Assembly: GCA_900239685.1 (NCBI GenBank)
Contig: OENT01000766.1
Span: forward strand, 1-64,000
Direction of reading: 5' to 3'
DNA from: Rotaria macrura
Taxonomy: Eukaryota; Rotifera; Eurotatoria; Philodinida; Philodinidae
DNA: 64,000 nt
Of this stretch, positions 35,511-47,435 are shown one piece after another. Under the pieces are notes generated by a model, which was not told the origin of the DNA, did no database searches, and saw only the letters and a program-made list of their open reading frames with translations. A program made the translations under genes and the position numbers. Each line of letters opens with the position of its first letter. The stretch's first letter is position 1.

Positions 35511-37972
35511 CAAAATGATCATTTTTGGGGCACAGATGGCCATTTGTGCAGCATGTGTTATTGGCGGATCCACCGAGTAGTCACGCGGAATAGACACTTC
35601 TACTGATCAAGTAAGTGAGGGGTCAGCCGCAGTCCCTAAAAGGAACTTTGATGCCTCAATCACTAAATTTTTGAATGGTGTGATCCATTTGTTAGGTGAA
35701 ACTCAACCTCTTTCCCCTCTGAGAGATATTTAAGCCCGCTAACGAAAACTGTTAACAGTGTATTCTAGTTACTAGCTAGGGGGTTAAGAGCTCCCCCTCT
35801 ATCAGAAGCAAAATCGTGGTTCAGTCACTATTTCGCACCAGTATTTCACGCTTACTTTGACTGCGTTTTTCTATTCATTGTTCTTGGAAATTTTTCATTT
35901 TCTTCTCATCAGTACCCCACTTTCACTTATTTTCCCTCTGTATTTCTTCTCTGAATTTAACTTATCCAGTCATCTTTTTTCGAAATTTCAGGATCTGTCG
36001 CGAAAACAGCTGACGAAGTGGGCTGTTCATATATTTGCATGTGTGAGTTCTATCAGTCTAGGGCCCAGTGAATCGATTTTCGATTCAGGTTACTTGTGAA
36101 TGAAAGAATAGTGAAATAAGTTTTCTAACGAGATATCTATTTTTAGTTACACTCAGGTGTTAAATGCTAGTCTAACTTAGACGTGGCTTTAGTGAAGGAC
36201 GTAATCTGCCTTAAGTTTCAAGAGAATTCGATTATAATTTCAATACTCATGAAAATTCCTGAGTTTTCTTAATTCACATGCATTTTGAAGATGAATTCAT
36301 TGTAAGATGCTGCAACAAAAGAGATTCGTTTTTCACCATTAGAAGCGTAAACGATGCAAAATACACTTCAAAGAGATCTATTTCGAATTTTCACCTAACT
36401 GTGACTCTATCAAATGCTTTTCTTGTCAATTGACATGAGTTTAAGAGCGTTTTGCTTAGGAAACGCTTCCAAACGTAATCTCAAAAACAAGGATTTCGCA
36501 TTAGTTCGAAAATTCAAGGTGGCAAAACGCGTTCTATCTAAGTAAAGATGCTACGAAACGCACTTCCGCTCGAAAAAATCGAGAGAAACGCATCTCCGAA
36601 CATTGAAAACGAGTTATGATATGCGCTTTCTTAAATATTTTACACCATGCGAGAAAAAATAAGTGTTTGGTTAGACCAATTAAGAAAAATGTTATTCGCT
36701 GTTAATGCGACATCAACAGCAAATATGAAAAAATTGATTTGTTTTTAATATTCAATTACATTTAGCTATTGTACTTAACCAGTTAAAAAACGCGATGATT
36801 TTGAGTGTTCTCTTTATCTATATTTCATCCACATCCCCGCAATCATTCGATGAAGTTTAGTTAATAAAAGTGAATTCACAATTCTTTTTGTTTTTCAAAA
36901 AGTAATTTTTTGGCCATTAGTACAATAAGAAGCTCATTAGGACGAGTAAACCATAGAATTCTCATCAAACATCTAACGATTCTGACCACATAACTGAGTT
37001 GATACTATCTAGATATTAGATTCTATTGAGCTTTTTCACAATATAGGTTCGGTCTAGTGGATAATATTATAAACGTAACAGTCACTTACAATTGTAATTA
37101 CCATTATAAGATTATCGTTAAATCTATCTGAAAAATGTATAAATAGTGCTAGTTACAGACAATCAATAACTGATAAAGAGTTTTATATCCTCAAAGTGAC
37201 TCGAAGATTTAGGTTATTAAGTGTGCAAGCGAATTGTTTGGATCTTTTGTGTAAATGGAGAACAAAATCTTTTATCGACTGACCTATGTTGCAAAACATT
37301 TCCTGTCGTTAGAACATAGAGATAGGCTAATGAAAATGCGCAATTGTTAGAAGAAGGATTTCGGTCAGTTTGTTATTTCACATGCAACTGTCAGCTAAAG
37401 AACCTAAACTCAATGAGTTGATGTTTGAAGCGTTTTTTAGTTTCCTGACAATGTGTTATTAAATTAAAGGATTCATTCGATCGCACTCCGCTTTGTTGTT
37501 GAAGCGTTGACTTCAGTTTATCGAAAGATGTAGTTTCCTACTTGTATTGCTCTTGCCACACCAAATACTACCGTAACTCATTTTCTACTCGCTTCAGTTA
37601 ATAATCAATCCATTTTTCAAAGCATGTTGCTATCGGTATTCTGCTCGAATGCATCCATATCTACTCACATTGCAACATCCTCGTTCAGTGTATCATTCAA
37701 ACAGGACTGATATTGATAGTGAACTTCGCTTGATATCACGTATTTGACGTTGTCATCACTTACCTTTCGGTTATCTTTACCATACTACGCAGATGCGCGA
37801 AGGAGATCAACAGCAAACAAGGAGCGCAAATCATACTGTCACAGTTAAATCTCAAATGCTATCTACGAATAGTGTGCTCTTTTTCTGTGCGCTTAGTGAT
37901 GATAAGAATTGATAACAACTTGTTCTTCTTTTCTTCATTCAGTTACATTAGTTTTTCTCTGCTCATCATTAA
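35511..37972. other. Intergenic with AAACGC word block and one arm of a distant inverted repeat
   Basis: No gene recognised. 36446-36632 is dense in AAACGC / GCGTTT words. 36050-36076 (CTATCAGTCTAGGG...GTGAATCGA) is one arm of a perfect 27-bp inverted repeat whose partner is at 52928-52954. Confidence 0.5.
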
Positions 37973-38985
37973 ATGGAAAGTAACGTACAAGAACAGCGCA
38001 TATGTGGCTTACTTGGTGGCTTGACGTATATTTCGACAGCTGATGTAAGTCATGAAATAAGTAATTGCTATTCATACGTTCTAATGATTAAAGTATTACA
38101 ATCAACTTAACCGTATGGTTAACGAAGCATTGCCAGGTCATAGCAGTTGTATTCACATTGTGTCGGTGAATATATTCCACTATGTCAAGTTACTCGAACA
38201 AAGTGAATGGTCCAAAGCTATCGAATATCTTGTTGAAGGTGTTGGTCACCTAGTCAATAGTGGGATTGATTTTCTCGTGATTGGCTCGAACACTGGTAAT
38301 GTTGCTCGATTTCGTTTATTTCTATTTAATTTGTCTACTTAGCCCATATTGCTGTGCCGCGGATTGCTGAATGCTATCCAGATTTGGTGGTTCTACATAT
38401 CAGTGATGCTGTTGCCCACGCTATAAAAAAGAAAAAATTCCAGAAGGTAGATTTCGAAATAATCTGAATAGAAATTGTGCTAGTTCATGGTATATGTAGG
38501 TCGGTTTTTTGGGTACCCGTTTTGCGATGAAAAAAAATAGTCGTGTTGTTGAACGCTTGATTGAGCATGGGTTGGAAGTGATTTTTCCGAACGATGAAGA
38601 CATGCTACAATTGAATGACATTATCATGAAGGAATTATCATTCAATATATTCACTGAAGAATCAAAACAAACGTATTTGAAAGTAATTCAACGCTTGAGC
38701 GATGAACAGAAGGTTGAAGGTATTGTTCTTGGTTGTACCGGTGAGAATTTCAATGCTATCAATTGATATTCACCATGTATCTGTTTTGCATTTTCATAGA
38801 AATACCTCTGCTGGTGAAACAGAGTGACATACCACATATTCCTCTCTTTGATTCGATGAAACTCCATGTAAGAATAAGATGATTTATTTTCGTTTAATTC
38901 ATGTTGTATTATTATTTAGGCACAACTGGCAGTGGACTATCAGCTTGGACGAAAAAATATCGAAGAAATTTTTAACATAAAATAA
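37973..38985 (+). CDS. Aspartate/glutamate racemase-family protein (RacX/YgeA-like), six exons
   Basis: The family interconverts L- and D-amino acids (aspartate, glutamate and others) without cofactor, using two active-site residues, usually cysteines, in the cytosol. Exons: 37973-38044, 38094-38295, 38343-38446, 38500-38740, 38800-38867, 38920-38985. All five introns (49, 47, 53, 59 and 52 nt) are GT-AG. The sum is 753 nt, 250 residues plus stop, near the usual 230-250. Visible motifs: N-terminal ICGLLGGLTYISTADYY (family: G-G-M-S-W-E-S-T), VIGSNTAHIAVPRI around residue 89, VGFLGTRFAM, and VLGCTEIPLLV with the second catalytic Cys at residue 205. The first catalytic position, normally Cys before N-T, is Ser89; a Thr at this site is known in an E. 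coli L-Asp/Glu racemase, so activity is possible but of altered kind. The family is mainly bacterial; the host-type introns show long residence in this genome. Confidence 0.88.
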
Positions 38986-40190
38986 TCGTATAAATCAAAT
39001 AGGGCATACTTGTTATGAATTTTCGAATTGTCTAAAAAGTATTTAGATATATGGAAAAGGAATTTTCAGAATCTATGACAGTTTCCCTAATTGGAAAACA
39101 AAAGAAGAACATCAGAAGAACAATAAATGTGACTCATAAGTTATGAGTCATAACTGAAATCTTGAAGCATTTGCCAAAGTGATGCATGAAGCAGATTAAC
39201 ACTTTTTCATTGACTTCTGTATTTCTAGAAAATTCGCCAATCAATAATGCTCTGTGATGTATGGAGAGAACACACTATTGAGTAATTACTGAAATTTTTA
39301 ATACAGATATCTTTTGAACAGATCAATGCACTACTACAGAATAAGAAGAAGGTTCCTGGATCTCTGATTATAGGAAATTTATATTTATCAAGTGAGAGTA
39401 ACTACTAAAGTGGCGCTGAAATTTTCCTTTGTGTCTTGTGGTTATGGAAATTTCCAGTGAATTGCTTTGCTTTTGTTATGATCAGCTCTGTTTACTTTGT
39501 AGAAAAAAAATCTAGTAGTTTCTGTATTATCGGAAATTTTTCTTTTTGAATGGTATTTGTTCCAGAAAACGGATCAAACACAAGAAAAGTTTCTCCTTTC
39601 AGATATTTGACGGCTGCTGAGACCATCTCTATCACAGACTAAAATAGAATCGAATATTTCTGAGATGACTCAAATCTTGTTCATCTATTGAATGAAAAAC
39701 CAATCAAGCACACACTACAGGCAGAGTGTACTCTGTGTAGCTGAGGGTATGGGTGTGTGGCTTTTTATAAACCTAACTCATACCCATATATATTAAACTC
39801 ATTGAACTGTTGCTGCTTGAGAACACCATGAGTGGTGAACCAATACAATATGGTCTCGTCTCAACCGTCCGAAAGCAATTTGATACTTATATCAGAAAAG
39901 CCGAAGAGAATAAAAGAGAAAAACTTAAACGAAACAGAGAAGACTGCCAAATACCTATTCACACAAAGAGATACCAATAAAGCAAGGCGCTTGGTTTTTA
40001 TATATGGTGCCACAAATAATATTCTTCTAATATTAGTTCTTCTTCTCAATCCTTTTCTATTCAATCTATATCATCAAACTTCACACGCGCGAGAGTGAAT
40101 GGTCATCAACATCAGTATAATAGTCGATGACTCAAGTTCTTCAACAAAGCAAAACAATATTGGAAGCCTGAAAAATTTCCCAGAAGCATT
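38986..40190. other. Intergenic with possible short first exon
   Basis: A TATA-like word (CTTTTTATAAACC, about 39762-39774) precedes an ATG at 39828 that opens 50 codons (MSGEPIQYGL..., then a Lys/Arg/Glu-rich stretch) ending at 39980. Another frame from 39832 is open for 88 codons with a hydrophobic C-terminal segment. Neither is recognised and no downstream exon was found. Confidence 0.3.
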
Positions 40191-40220
40191 ATGGATATAT
40201 ATATATATATATATATATTG
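40191..40220. repeat. (AT)n microsatellite
   Basis: An uninterrupted run of about a dozen AT units directly before the GC-richer block that starts near 40227. Confidence 0.9.
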
Positions 40221-40226
40221 AATAAA

Positions 40227-41505
40227 CCCAGTTCCGAGACATACGGCGGGAACTGGCCGGATCCCGTGTTATTCCCACGAATTCCCGAAGTGGGTTTCAG
40301 AAATCGGATCCGGCTAACTTCCCACCAATTCTGGGCACCGGAGCGTATCCACGGATATCGTTTCCATTTCCTACGCGAGGTCCGTCGACGGAAAACACGG
40401 TTTCTGAACCTGGGCCGCATACGGTCCAGATCCGACCGTTTCTGGACGGGATACCGATAACGGAAAAAGCAATTTTCCCATCTGGAGAGAACACGGCTCA
40501 GATCTTACCGTTTTCGCTAAGCTTACGAAAACTCATCCGGGCGTTTCCCAAACAACGCTAAATACTCAGAATTACTAAACAAACTCTCGGAATCTCGAAG
40601 CCAGCTTTTACTTCTTTTTTAACAAGCCTAAAACAACATCAGAAGATCCCCTGGGAACAAAATCCCTCTAGTAAAACATTATAAATTTCTCTTCATGCAC
40701 GCTTTTGTCACAAAAATGGGAATTGTCAATCGGAAGACCTAAAAATCAGATTTTTAGATTTTGGCAACCCGAAAACGATATGTGTAAAAACAGCACACAT
40801 GTTAAACACCAACGTTTTGAGACTTTCCTCAGTCATCAATCAAAGTAAGTGGCTCTTATAAAGTCTCTAAATGACCTATCATTTCAAATTTTTATCGAAA
40901 AACATTTCGCACGCAAATTGATGCACTGAAACCAAAAACACTTGAAGTAACGCATCTAAAATTTTCCAGCGAACCCATATAAATATGGTAAACTATCCAG
41001 GTCATGGAAATTGTCCTTAAATTAAAGAAATTAGAAAAAAAATCCCAAAAAAGACCTTTAAAGGTCTTTTTTTGTAAAATGATGATTTGGGTATCTGGAA
41101 TGATATAAATGAGAATTTAATATTTGATGTAATTTTTTTTCAAGCGGAATCCTGATTTCCAAAGTAGAAATAATTTGGTCGGAATACGGTGGATTTCGGC
41201 TCTTTTCCGACGTTTCTTTACCGAATTATTGTATTTTCCGGTTGGATCCTGGTGGAACTTGCCATAGTTCCGGTAGGTTCCTGGCTGATCCGAGGTATTT
41301 CTTTGAAATTTCCGGTTTTAGGAAATCGCGGGAATATCCAGGTTCCGGGAACGGATAATTCCTGCCGGAATACAGCTTCCATGTTCCGGTGGTTTTTCCG
41401 GCCGGAAATACACCGGAACTGGCAGGAAGAAGCCGAAAAATATCCCGTTTCCTGCGTGTTCCGGCTGGATCCAGGCTCCGGAATGAACGGCCTGATAATT
41501 CAATA
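40227..41505. mobile_element. Probable element with GC-rich word blocks around an AT-rich core
   Basis: The left block 40227-40530 (CCCAGTTCCGAGACATACGG start; words GGATCCG, CCGACGG, ACGGAAAA) and the right block 41150-41505 (words TTCCGG, GGTTCCTGG, CCGGAA) flank about 600 bp of AT-rich sequence. The core contains a perfect 26-bp palindrome, AAAAAAGACCTTT and its complement, at 41047-41072. The layout and size resemble the better-defined element at 47436-48771. The right end and target duplication are not resolved, so it could be two separate elements. Confidence 0.45.
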
Positions 41506-41999
41506 AAAACTAAAAGTTTGAAATCTGATTACTCTTCCGTATTTCATGATAAAAAAGTTCCTTCACTTACGTCTCATTTTCTTGCTGAAAAAGTGCACCC
41601 TTGGTGGATAATTGATAAAGCATAGTTCGGATTTATGAGCTAGTCTATAAAAAGTTCTAGTCAACTTCAATGATTGAAAAATCAAAATAATCTATTGATA
41701 GTGTTTATAGCATGATACTGAACTCGAGAAGTCGTAATTCAAGCGCACGAATCCTATTCGTAAGTCAGCATGAATCTGCAGGACACGTAAAAAAGCCAAA
41801 AGTGCTTTTCCAAACAGGTTCACGCTGTCGAACACCCACTGATATCATTCAATAAATCTTGTCAAGGTCTACTTGGAACATGACTGCGAACTTTTGAACA
41901 GGCGCTCAAAGGAATATAGAAAGGTTATTTTCCAGTCTCTACCATAGAGATCACAATCCAGCGGCTTCTGTGCCGATTACAACTCAAGATAAAGGAGTA
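41506..41999. other. Intergenic
   Basis: No gene or repeat recognised between the word-rich block and the start of LINE-like sequence. Confidence 0.5.
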
Positions 42000-44900
42000 G
42001 CATTAGACGAAATTCGTGCAGATGCCACCGTATGTAAAAAGAACAAGACGACAGAAACCAACCATGAACGACTTCAATACGAAACCATACCGGTCTGGAA
42101 GGCGCCCGGGAGAATCAGGTCCTCGTTATCTGCAGAGTGACCAGGGTAGAGTCGAAAAATTGGCAACTGGAAAGAATTCATATACGAAAAAAAACATGCA
42201 AAAACTAAAACTTGCCAAAACACTCTGACAGTGGGAACATGGAAAGTGTAGACACTGTTTACTGCTGGAAAGCTAGAATTACTTAGAAACGAGCTAAAAA
42301 GTTTCAAATACGACATAATTGTTATTTCCGAAGTGCGATGGACAGGAAAAGGTGAAACACCGAATGGAGATTTCATCTGGTCAGGAAAAGAATCCTCACA
42401 TATTAGGGTCGTGGGATTCTTACTAAGCAAATAAGCTAAAAAAGGCAATAATGGGATACAATCCAACCAGCTCCCGAATGATGTCGGCTCGATTCGATAC
42501 AGCACCATTTAAAATTTCATTAATACACGCATATGCACCAACGTCTTCACCTTCAGCAGAAGATACTGAAGCATTCTATAACGATACGAGGAAGCATTAA
42601 CAAAGACAGATAAAAAGGATATAATTATCCTGACAGGAGATGGGAACGCCACAATTGGCAATGATAGTTCAGATTGGAAATCCGTTATAGGTAAACATGG
42701 TATGGCGACAGAAACTAACGCGGAGAACGTCTCCTAGAATTTGCGACACTGCAGGATCTCTACGTGTTTAATACAAAATTTCAACATCAAGAATATCGAA
42801 AATCGACTTGGACATCACCAGATGGTATTCATAAGAATATGATTGACTTGATTTTCCTCCAGAGAACATAGAAGACCTCAGTCATCAACTGTCGAACATT
42901 TCCGAGTGCAGACATAAGCTCAGATCACTCACTGGTGTTGTGCAATATAAACTTGAAACTTAAGAAACCACACAACCAACCACTGAAAAGCTGCAGAGTT
43001 GATGTGAAGTAACTGAGAGATGAGAAGATAAAGAAATCATACAGTGCTGCTCTAATGGAACAGATTAAAGTTATAGAACCAACATGCTGCCTGGAAGAAC
43101 ATGTCAAAAAAATAGAACAGGTAATGAAAATTACAGTAGAGGCAACTGTACCTGCAAAAAGAACAACCAAAAGACCATGGATATGTGAAGAGGCAGTTAA
43201 ATTAGCTGACGAAAAACGCAGACTGAAACAACTAAGAAAGGTTTCCTTAGAATACACACAACAATATAAAAGCCTATGTAGGAAAGTTAAGAGATCAGAA
43301 AGACAGGAAAAAGAACATTGGATGCAAGATCAATGCGCGCAAGCTGGAAAAGGTCTAAATATTGGAAATACAAGAGAAGCATATGGCCTCATAAAAATGT
43401 TAAGAAAAGAATTTTTACCTGGATTAAATGTCATACGAAATCAAGAGGGAACAATGTTAAAGACAAAAGACGATATCAAACGAAGGTGGACACAGTATTG
43501 CAGCAGTCTGTATAAAGATCTTGGAGACGGAGACGGGATGGTAAAAGAACGTGAAGACATTGCACCTCCCGGAAACGAAGATCATCAGAATATCTTGTAC
43601 TCAGAGGTACAAGCAGCAATAGATTCATTGAAAAGAAATAGAAGTCCAGGATCAGACGGCATAACAATGGATATGCAACAAGCTGGGGGTGAACCGCTAT
43701 CACGGCAAATTCACAAACTCTGTAGCCAAGCATGGAATGAAGGTACGATTACAGAAGAATAGGGCAAATCTTTATTAGTACTTATATCAAAGAAAGATGA
43801 CCTCGGTAATTGCTCAAACTACCGAACGATCTTTTTTTTTAATCGTAAAGGAAAAGTACTCCTAATAGTACTGCTAAATAGATTAAAAAATCATCTTGAT
43901 CCGTATCTCTCAAAAGAACAGACCAGGTTCAGGAAAGACAGGAGTACCGTAAATCTAATATTAACGGTTAAATTATCAGCAGTGGCAGAATTCATCACAA
44001 GCAGAATTCAAGAATTCTGCTCGTTCTTTAAATAAGCATAGTGCGCTTACATATATATGTATATATATATATACGTATACATGTATCTATATATATACGG
44101 ATATATCATTTTCAGAATTTTGTTCGTTCTGTAAATAAGCTTAGTATGCTTCTATATGTATATATCACTACCAGAATTCTTATCTCCCAGCAGAATTCTG
44201 TTTCATACTATCGTTATTCACGTTCACTAACTATACATCTTCCTCACTGATCCAACGATGCTCTTGAAATCTTACTTACTCATCACAAGATTTCGAGATC
44301 ATCTTTACAAAACTGCACAAACAAAATTCTAACCAGAATTCTGTTTTATTCACAAGGGCTAGTGTGGATGAAGGGACATAATAGGATACATAATTCTGCT
44401 TGGGGAACAGATGTAGCTATAGATAATAGTGTATGATACAGAATTCTTGAATTCTGCTTGTGAGAATTCTGCCACCCAGCGATACGATCCAGCATAGAAT
44501 GATTTGGGCTATACTAAACTCCTATGGTGTCGACACAAAGATGGTCACCCTGCTACAAAAGATCTACGAAAAGTCACAGTCAGCTGTTTGCATTGGCAAA
44601 GATAACGGAGAGTGTTTTCGAACAGATGTCGGAACTAGACAAGGCCATCCTCTGGCGCCATTACTTTTCATTGCATATCTCGAGCGAGTAATGATCAGGT
44701 GAGACAGAACACCTGTGGAATCAATATTAGCGGAATATTAATAAATAACCTGAGATTCGCAAACGATATTGACCTTATCGATGAAAACTTTAGCTCACTT
44801 TAACGTGAAATAGAGTTAACTAAAACAGCTGCCGAACAAGTTGAACTAATCTTAAATATAAATAAAACCAAAACCATGGTATTTTGAGACCGGAATATCA

Positions 44901-45565
44901 ATAATAGCATTCAAATAGCAGGAAACACCATAGCAAACGTGGCAAATTTTGAATATCTAGGCAATCTTATGATATGGGATAATAACTGTTCGGAGGAAAT
45001 ATCAAAGAGGATAGGGAAAGCGACCGGAGCAATGTCTTCTTGGCGACACAAATGGGTTAGCAAGAAACTGACGCTCGAAAATAAACTTCGAACCCTAACC
45101 ATATGTGTGTTCAGTGTCGTATTATACGCCTCAGAGACATGGACCCTAAAAGAAGCATATAGGAAAAAACTATTGGTATTCGAAATGAAATGTTACCGAT
45201 GGATTCTAAGAATTAATTGACAAGCTATGGTACGAAACGAAGATATCAGAAAAAAGATATCAAAGAAAGCGACCGTAATAGAAATCATCAACAAGAGGAA
45301 ACTAATGTTATTTGGTCACATCTGTAGAATTGATGATGGAAGATTAAGGAAACATCTAATAGTTGGTAAAATCAATGGAAAATCTCGAAGGGGTGTCCAT
45401 GCAGAGAATGGCTAGATGGCATAACAGAATGATGTCAGCGCAGTGGGCATGACCTGTTCTACCTTGGGCAAGATCGGCTGGCATGAACAAATATGATCCC
45501 GTAAATAGTTGGCCCCAACGGGTGCTAAGCCTAAGAGACATGAGGATGATGATGACGAATATTGC
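42000..45565 (+). mobile_element. Decayed RTE-like non-LTR retrotransposon (LINE)
   Basis: Endonuclease-like sequence at about 42230-42860 reads FTAGKLELLRNELKSF, DIIVISEVRWTGKGE, then IIILTGDGNATIG, with stops and frame changes. The linker and early reverse transcriptase lie in one long frame, 43055-43762 (AAIDSLKRNRSPGSDGITMD, QAGGEPLSRQ). They continue after a stop with GKSLLVLISKKDDLGNCSNYRT and LNRLKNHLDPYLSKEQ, are interrupted by a nested MITE, and resume at about 44475 (DTIQHRMIW, VGTRQGHPLAPLLFIAYLERVM). The catalytic F-A-D-D box reads F-A-N-D near 44756. The C-terminal part (FEYLGNLMIWDN, YASETWTLKEAY) runs to about 45415. The 3' end is a GATGATGATGACGA tail (45545-45558), as in RTE elements. 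Stops, frameshifts and the altered box make it inactive. Confidence 0.85.
43981..44475. mobile_element. MITE nested in the LINE
   Basis: The left end (GTGGCAGAATTC, A, TCACAAGCAGAATTC) and the reverse complement of the right end (same words without one A) form an inverted repeat of about 37 bp. It breaks the reverse transcriptase frame between AVAEF and DTIQHR. The interior is rich in CAGAATTC / GAATTCTG words and has an AT-rich microsatellite-like part (44050-44165). No exact target duplication was found. About 15 residues of reverse transcriptase expected at this site appear to be missing. Confidence 0.75.
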
Positions 45566-47433
45566 TCACTGTGGTTCAGCACACATTGGACACAACTAGA
45601 GGATTGAGCATTTTCTACTATGAGGAAGTGTGTTTAACCGATAGAACATACAGTGAGATTGTTAATTCTTTATTTCAATAGTACAGTTTCTATTACATTT
45701 CATCCTAAAACCCCGCCCCCCCCTCCGGCTTATCGACAATGTATTTCCATAATGGAACATAATATGATGTTGACATTTCGTAAGAATGTTAGTGTCAGTC
45801 AACGATGCATATAAAAACAATTTCATCTTCCTATCCCTTTGTTGACAGGAGTTTTGATAATTTCAATAAGTGCATAAACCGTATTTCAGGGGTTGCCGCA
45901 GTTACAACGAAATTCTGTCAAAAGTCGTTTCAAACTTCTATTCATTTTTTTATTTTGCACACAACACTTGTGACTATAGAGCCCCACCGTAGCTCTTTTT
46001 TTCGAATTTCTTCCTTTTTCTATTGGTAGGACTAGATGCAGTTGAAATACTTCTAAAAATGCGTAAAACAACAAAGTTTAGTTAGAAGTGAAGCATTTTT
46101 TTCATCATCTAACATCTTTTTGAAAAAAACAGCTGCGAGAGGCACTGGTTGAATGCGTCAGCTTTCAAAAAAAAACATCTGGGGACATCCTTTGATTATA
46201 TAGAAACTTATTGCAAATACTTCGTCAAACTCCTGTTTTGAGAAAACTTTGAAGTAATCTGGTGAAACATTTCCAAAGCAACAATAAAACATAAAATGAA
46301 ATAAATTCAGGCAAATAGAGTATTATTTCAAACTACCCGTGAAAGTTAATCAAATAACCGATGATACTTTACATAATGTTTGATATCACGTCATCTATAC
46401 TCCATTCGTCTGATTGCCTGATGTCATCAATGTACAATAAAATTGGCGGTACTCTTTCATTTCGTTGAGTGAAGTTTGACTACCAGAATTTATTTACGAC
46501 CGAGTCGAGTAACATGGTTTAATGAAAAATATTTTCTATTGCAAAAAGTGACCTGAACTCTCAGCTCTTTTTAACTGTTTTTACTTGTGGCCCTCATCCG
46601 GATGTTATCGGGATGCAAAATATTTTCAGTAATATATATGTTATTCGACTCAGTTTTTTATGCCAATTCCGAATATCCTATGCATTTAGCTGGTAAATAA
46701 AATTCTGATAGTCAATTTTGTCAAATACAACTTGAATTCGTAGCATATCTCTATAGATGGCGAAGAAATTTGAATATTTCCGTAACTTTCTCAAAATGAA
46801 AATTCTGTCCACCTCAGTATATGCAGAATTCAAAGGAGCATCTTTCTGCAATAACATTTTTCAAATTATAAAGGCCTAAAGTTTCGAAAACTCAGGTGAC
46901 ATCTTAAATAACACATCTTAGCACTGAATATGCACTTTAACGGGAAAATCAGCGTTTTCCTGTCAGTACTCTTTCAATCATAGAAAAAATTACAGAATAT
47001 AAACAACTTGATTTACTCTATTGAGCAATGGTACCATCAGTTAGAAAGCTTTCTTTTAAACAAATTTTAATAATTCTACACTCACATGTAGTATACGAAG
47101 ATACACAACTTGTGAAGACCATTACTCCGTTATGATGGGTCCGTTTACCGAAAGCATTCCCGAATACATGCAATTTTCCATCCTCAACTACCTGGTGAAC
47201 TAAAATTGTGTACCTTAAAAAATCGAGTTTTGCTTTCTAGGGATAGCTCAAATATTTTTATCAAAGTCCACTTTTTCAGAAAGAAGAACCGCGAAGTCGT
47301 TTTGGAACTTCAGGTACGCACTTCAAGAAACACGAAAATGTTATCGGATTTTGAAGCGTTCTGACACTGATTTCGAACTTTGCATGCGGAGGGGTGCTGC
47401 TCAAACGAGAATATTGTCAGTGTAGAGTGCGTC
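45566..47433. other. Intergenic
   Basis: No gene recognised. A C-rich run lies at 45712-45722. Short open stretches (45805-46074) show no resemblance to known families. Confidence 0.5.
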
Positions 47434-47435
47434 TA

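Noticed and set aside
40112..41625. Several ORFs of 60-105 codons on both strands
   Set aside because: All fall in GC-rich word blocks of a probable transposable element, where stops are rare by composition.
42074..42508. 144-codon minus-strand ORF
   Set aside because: Antisense of the LINE endonuclease region, whose plus-strand motifs are clear.
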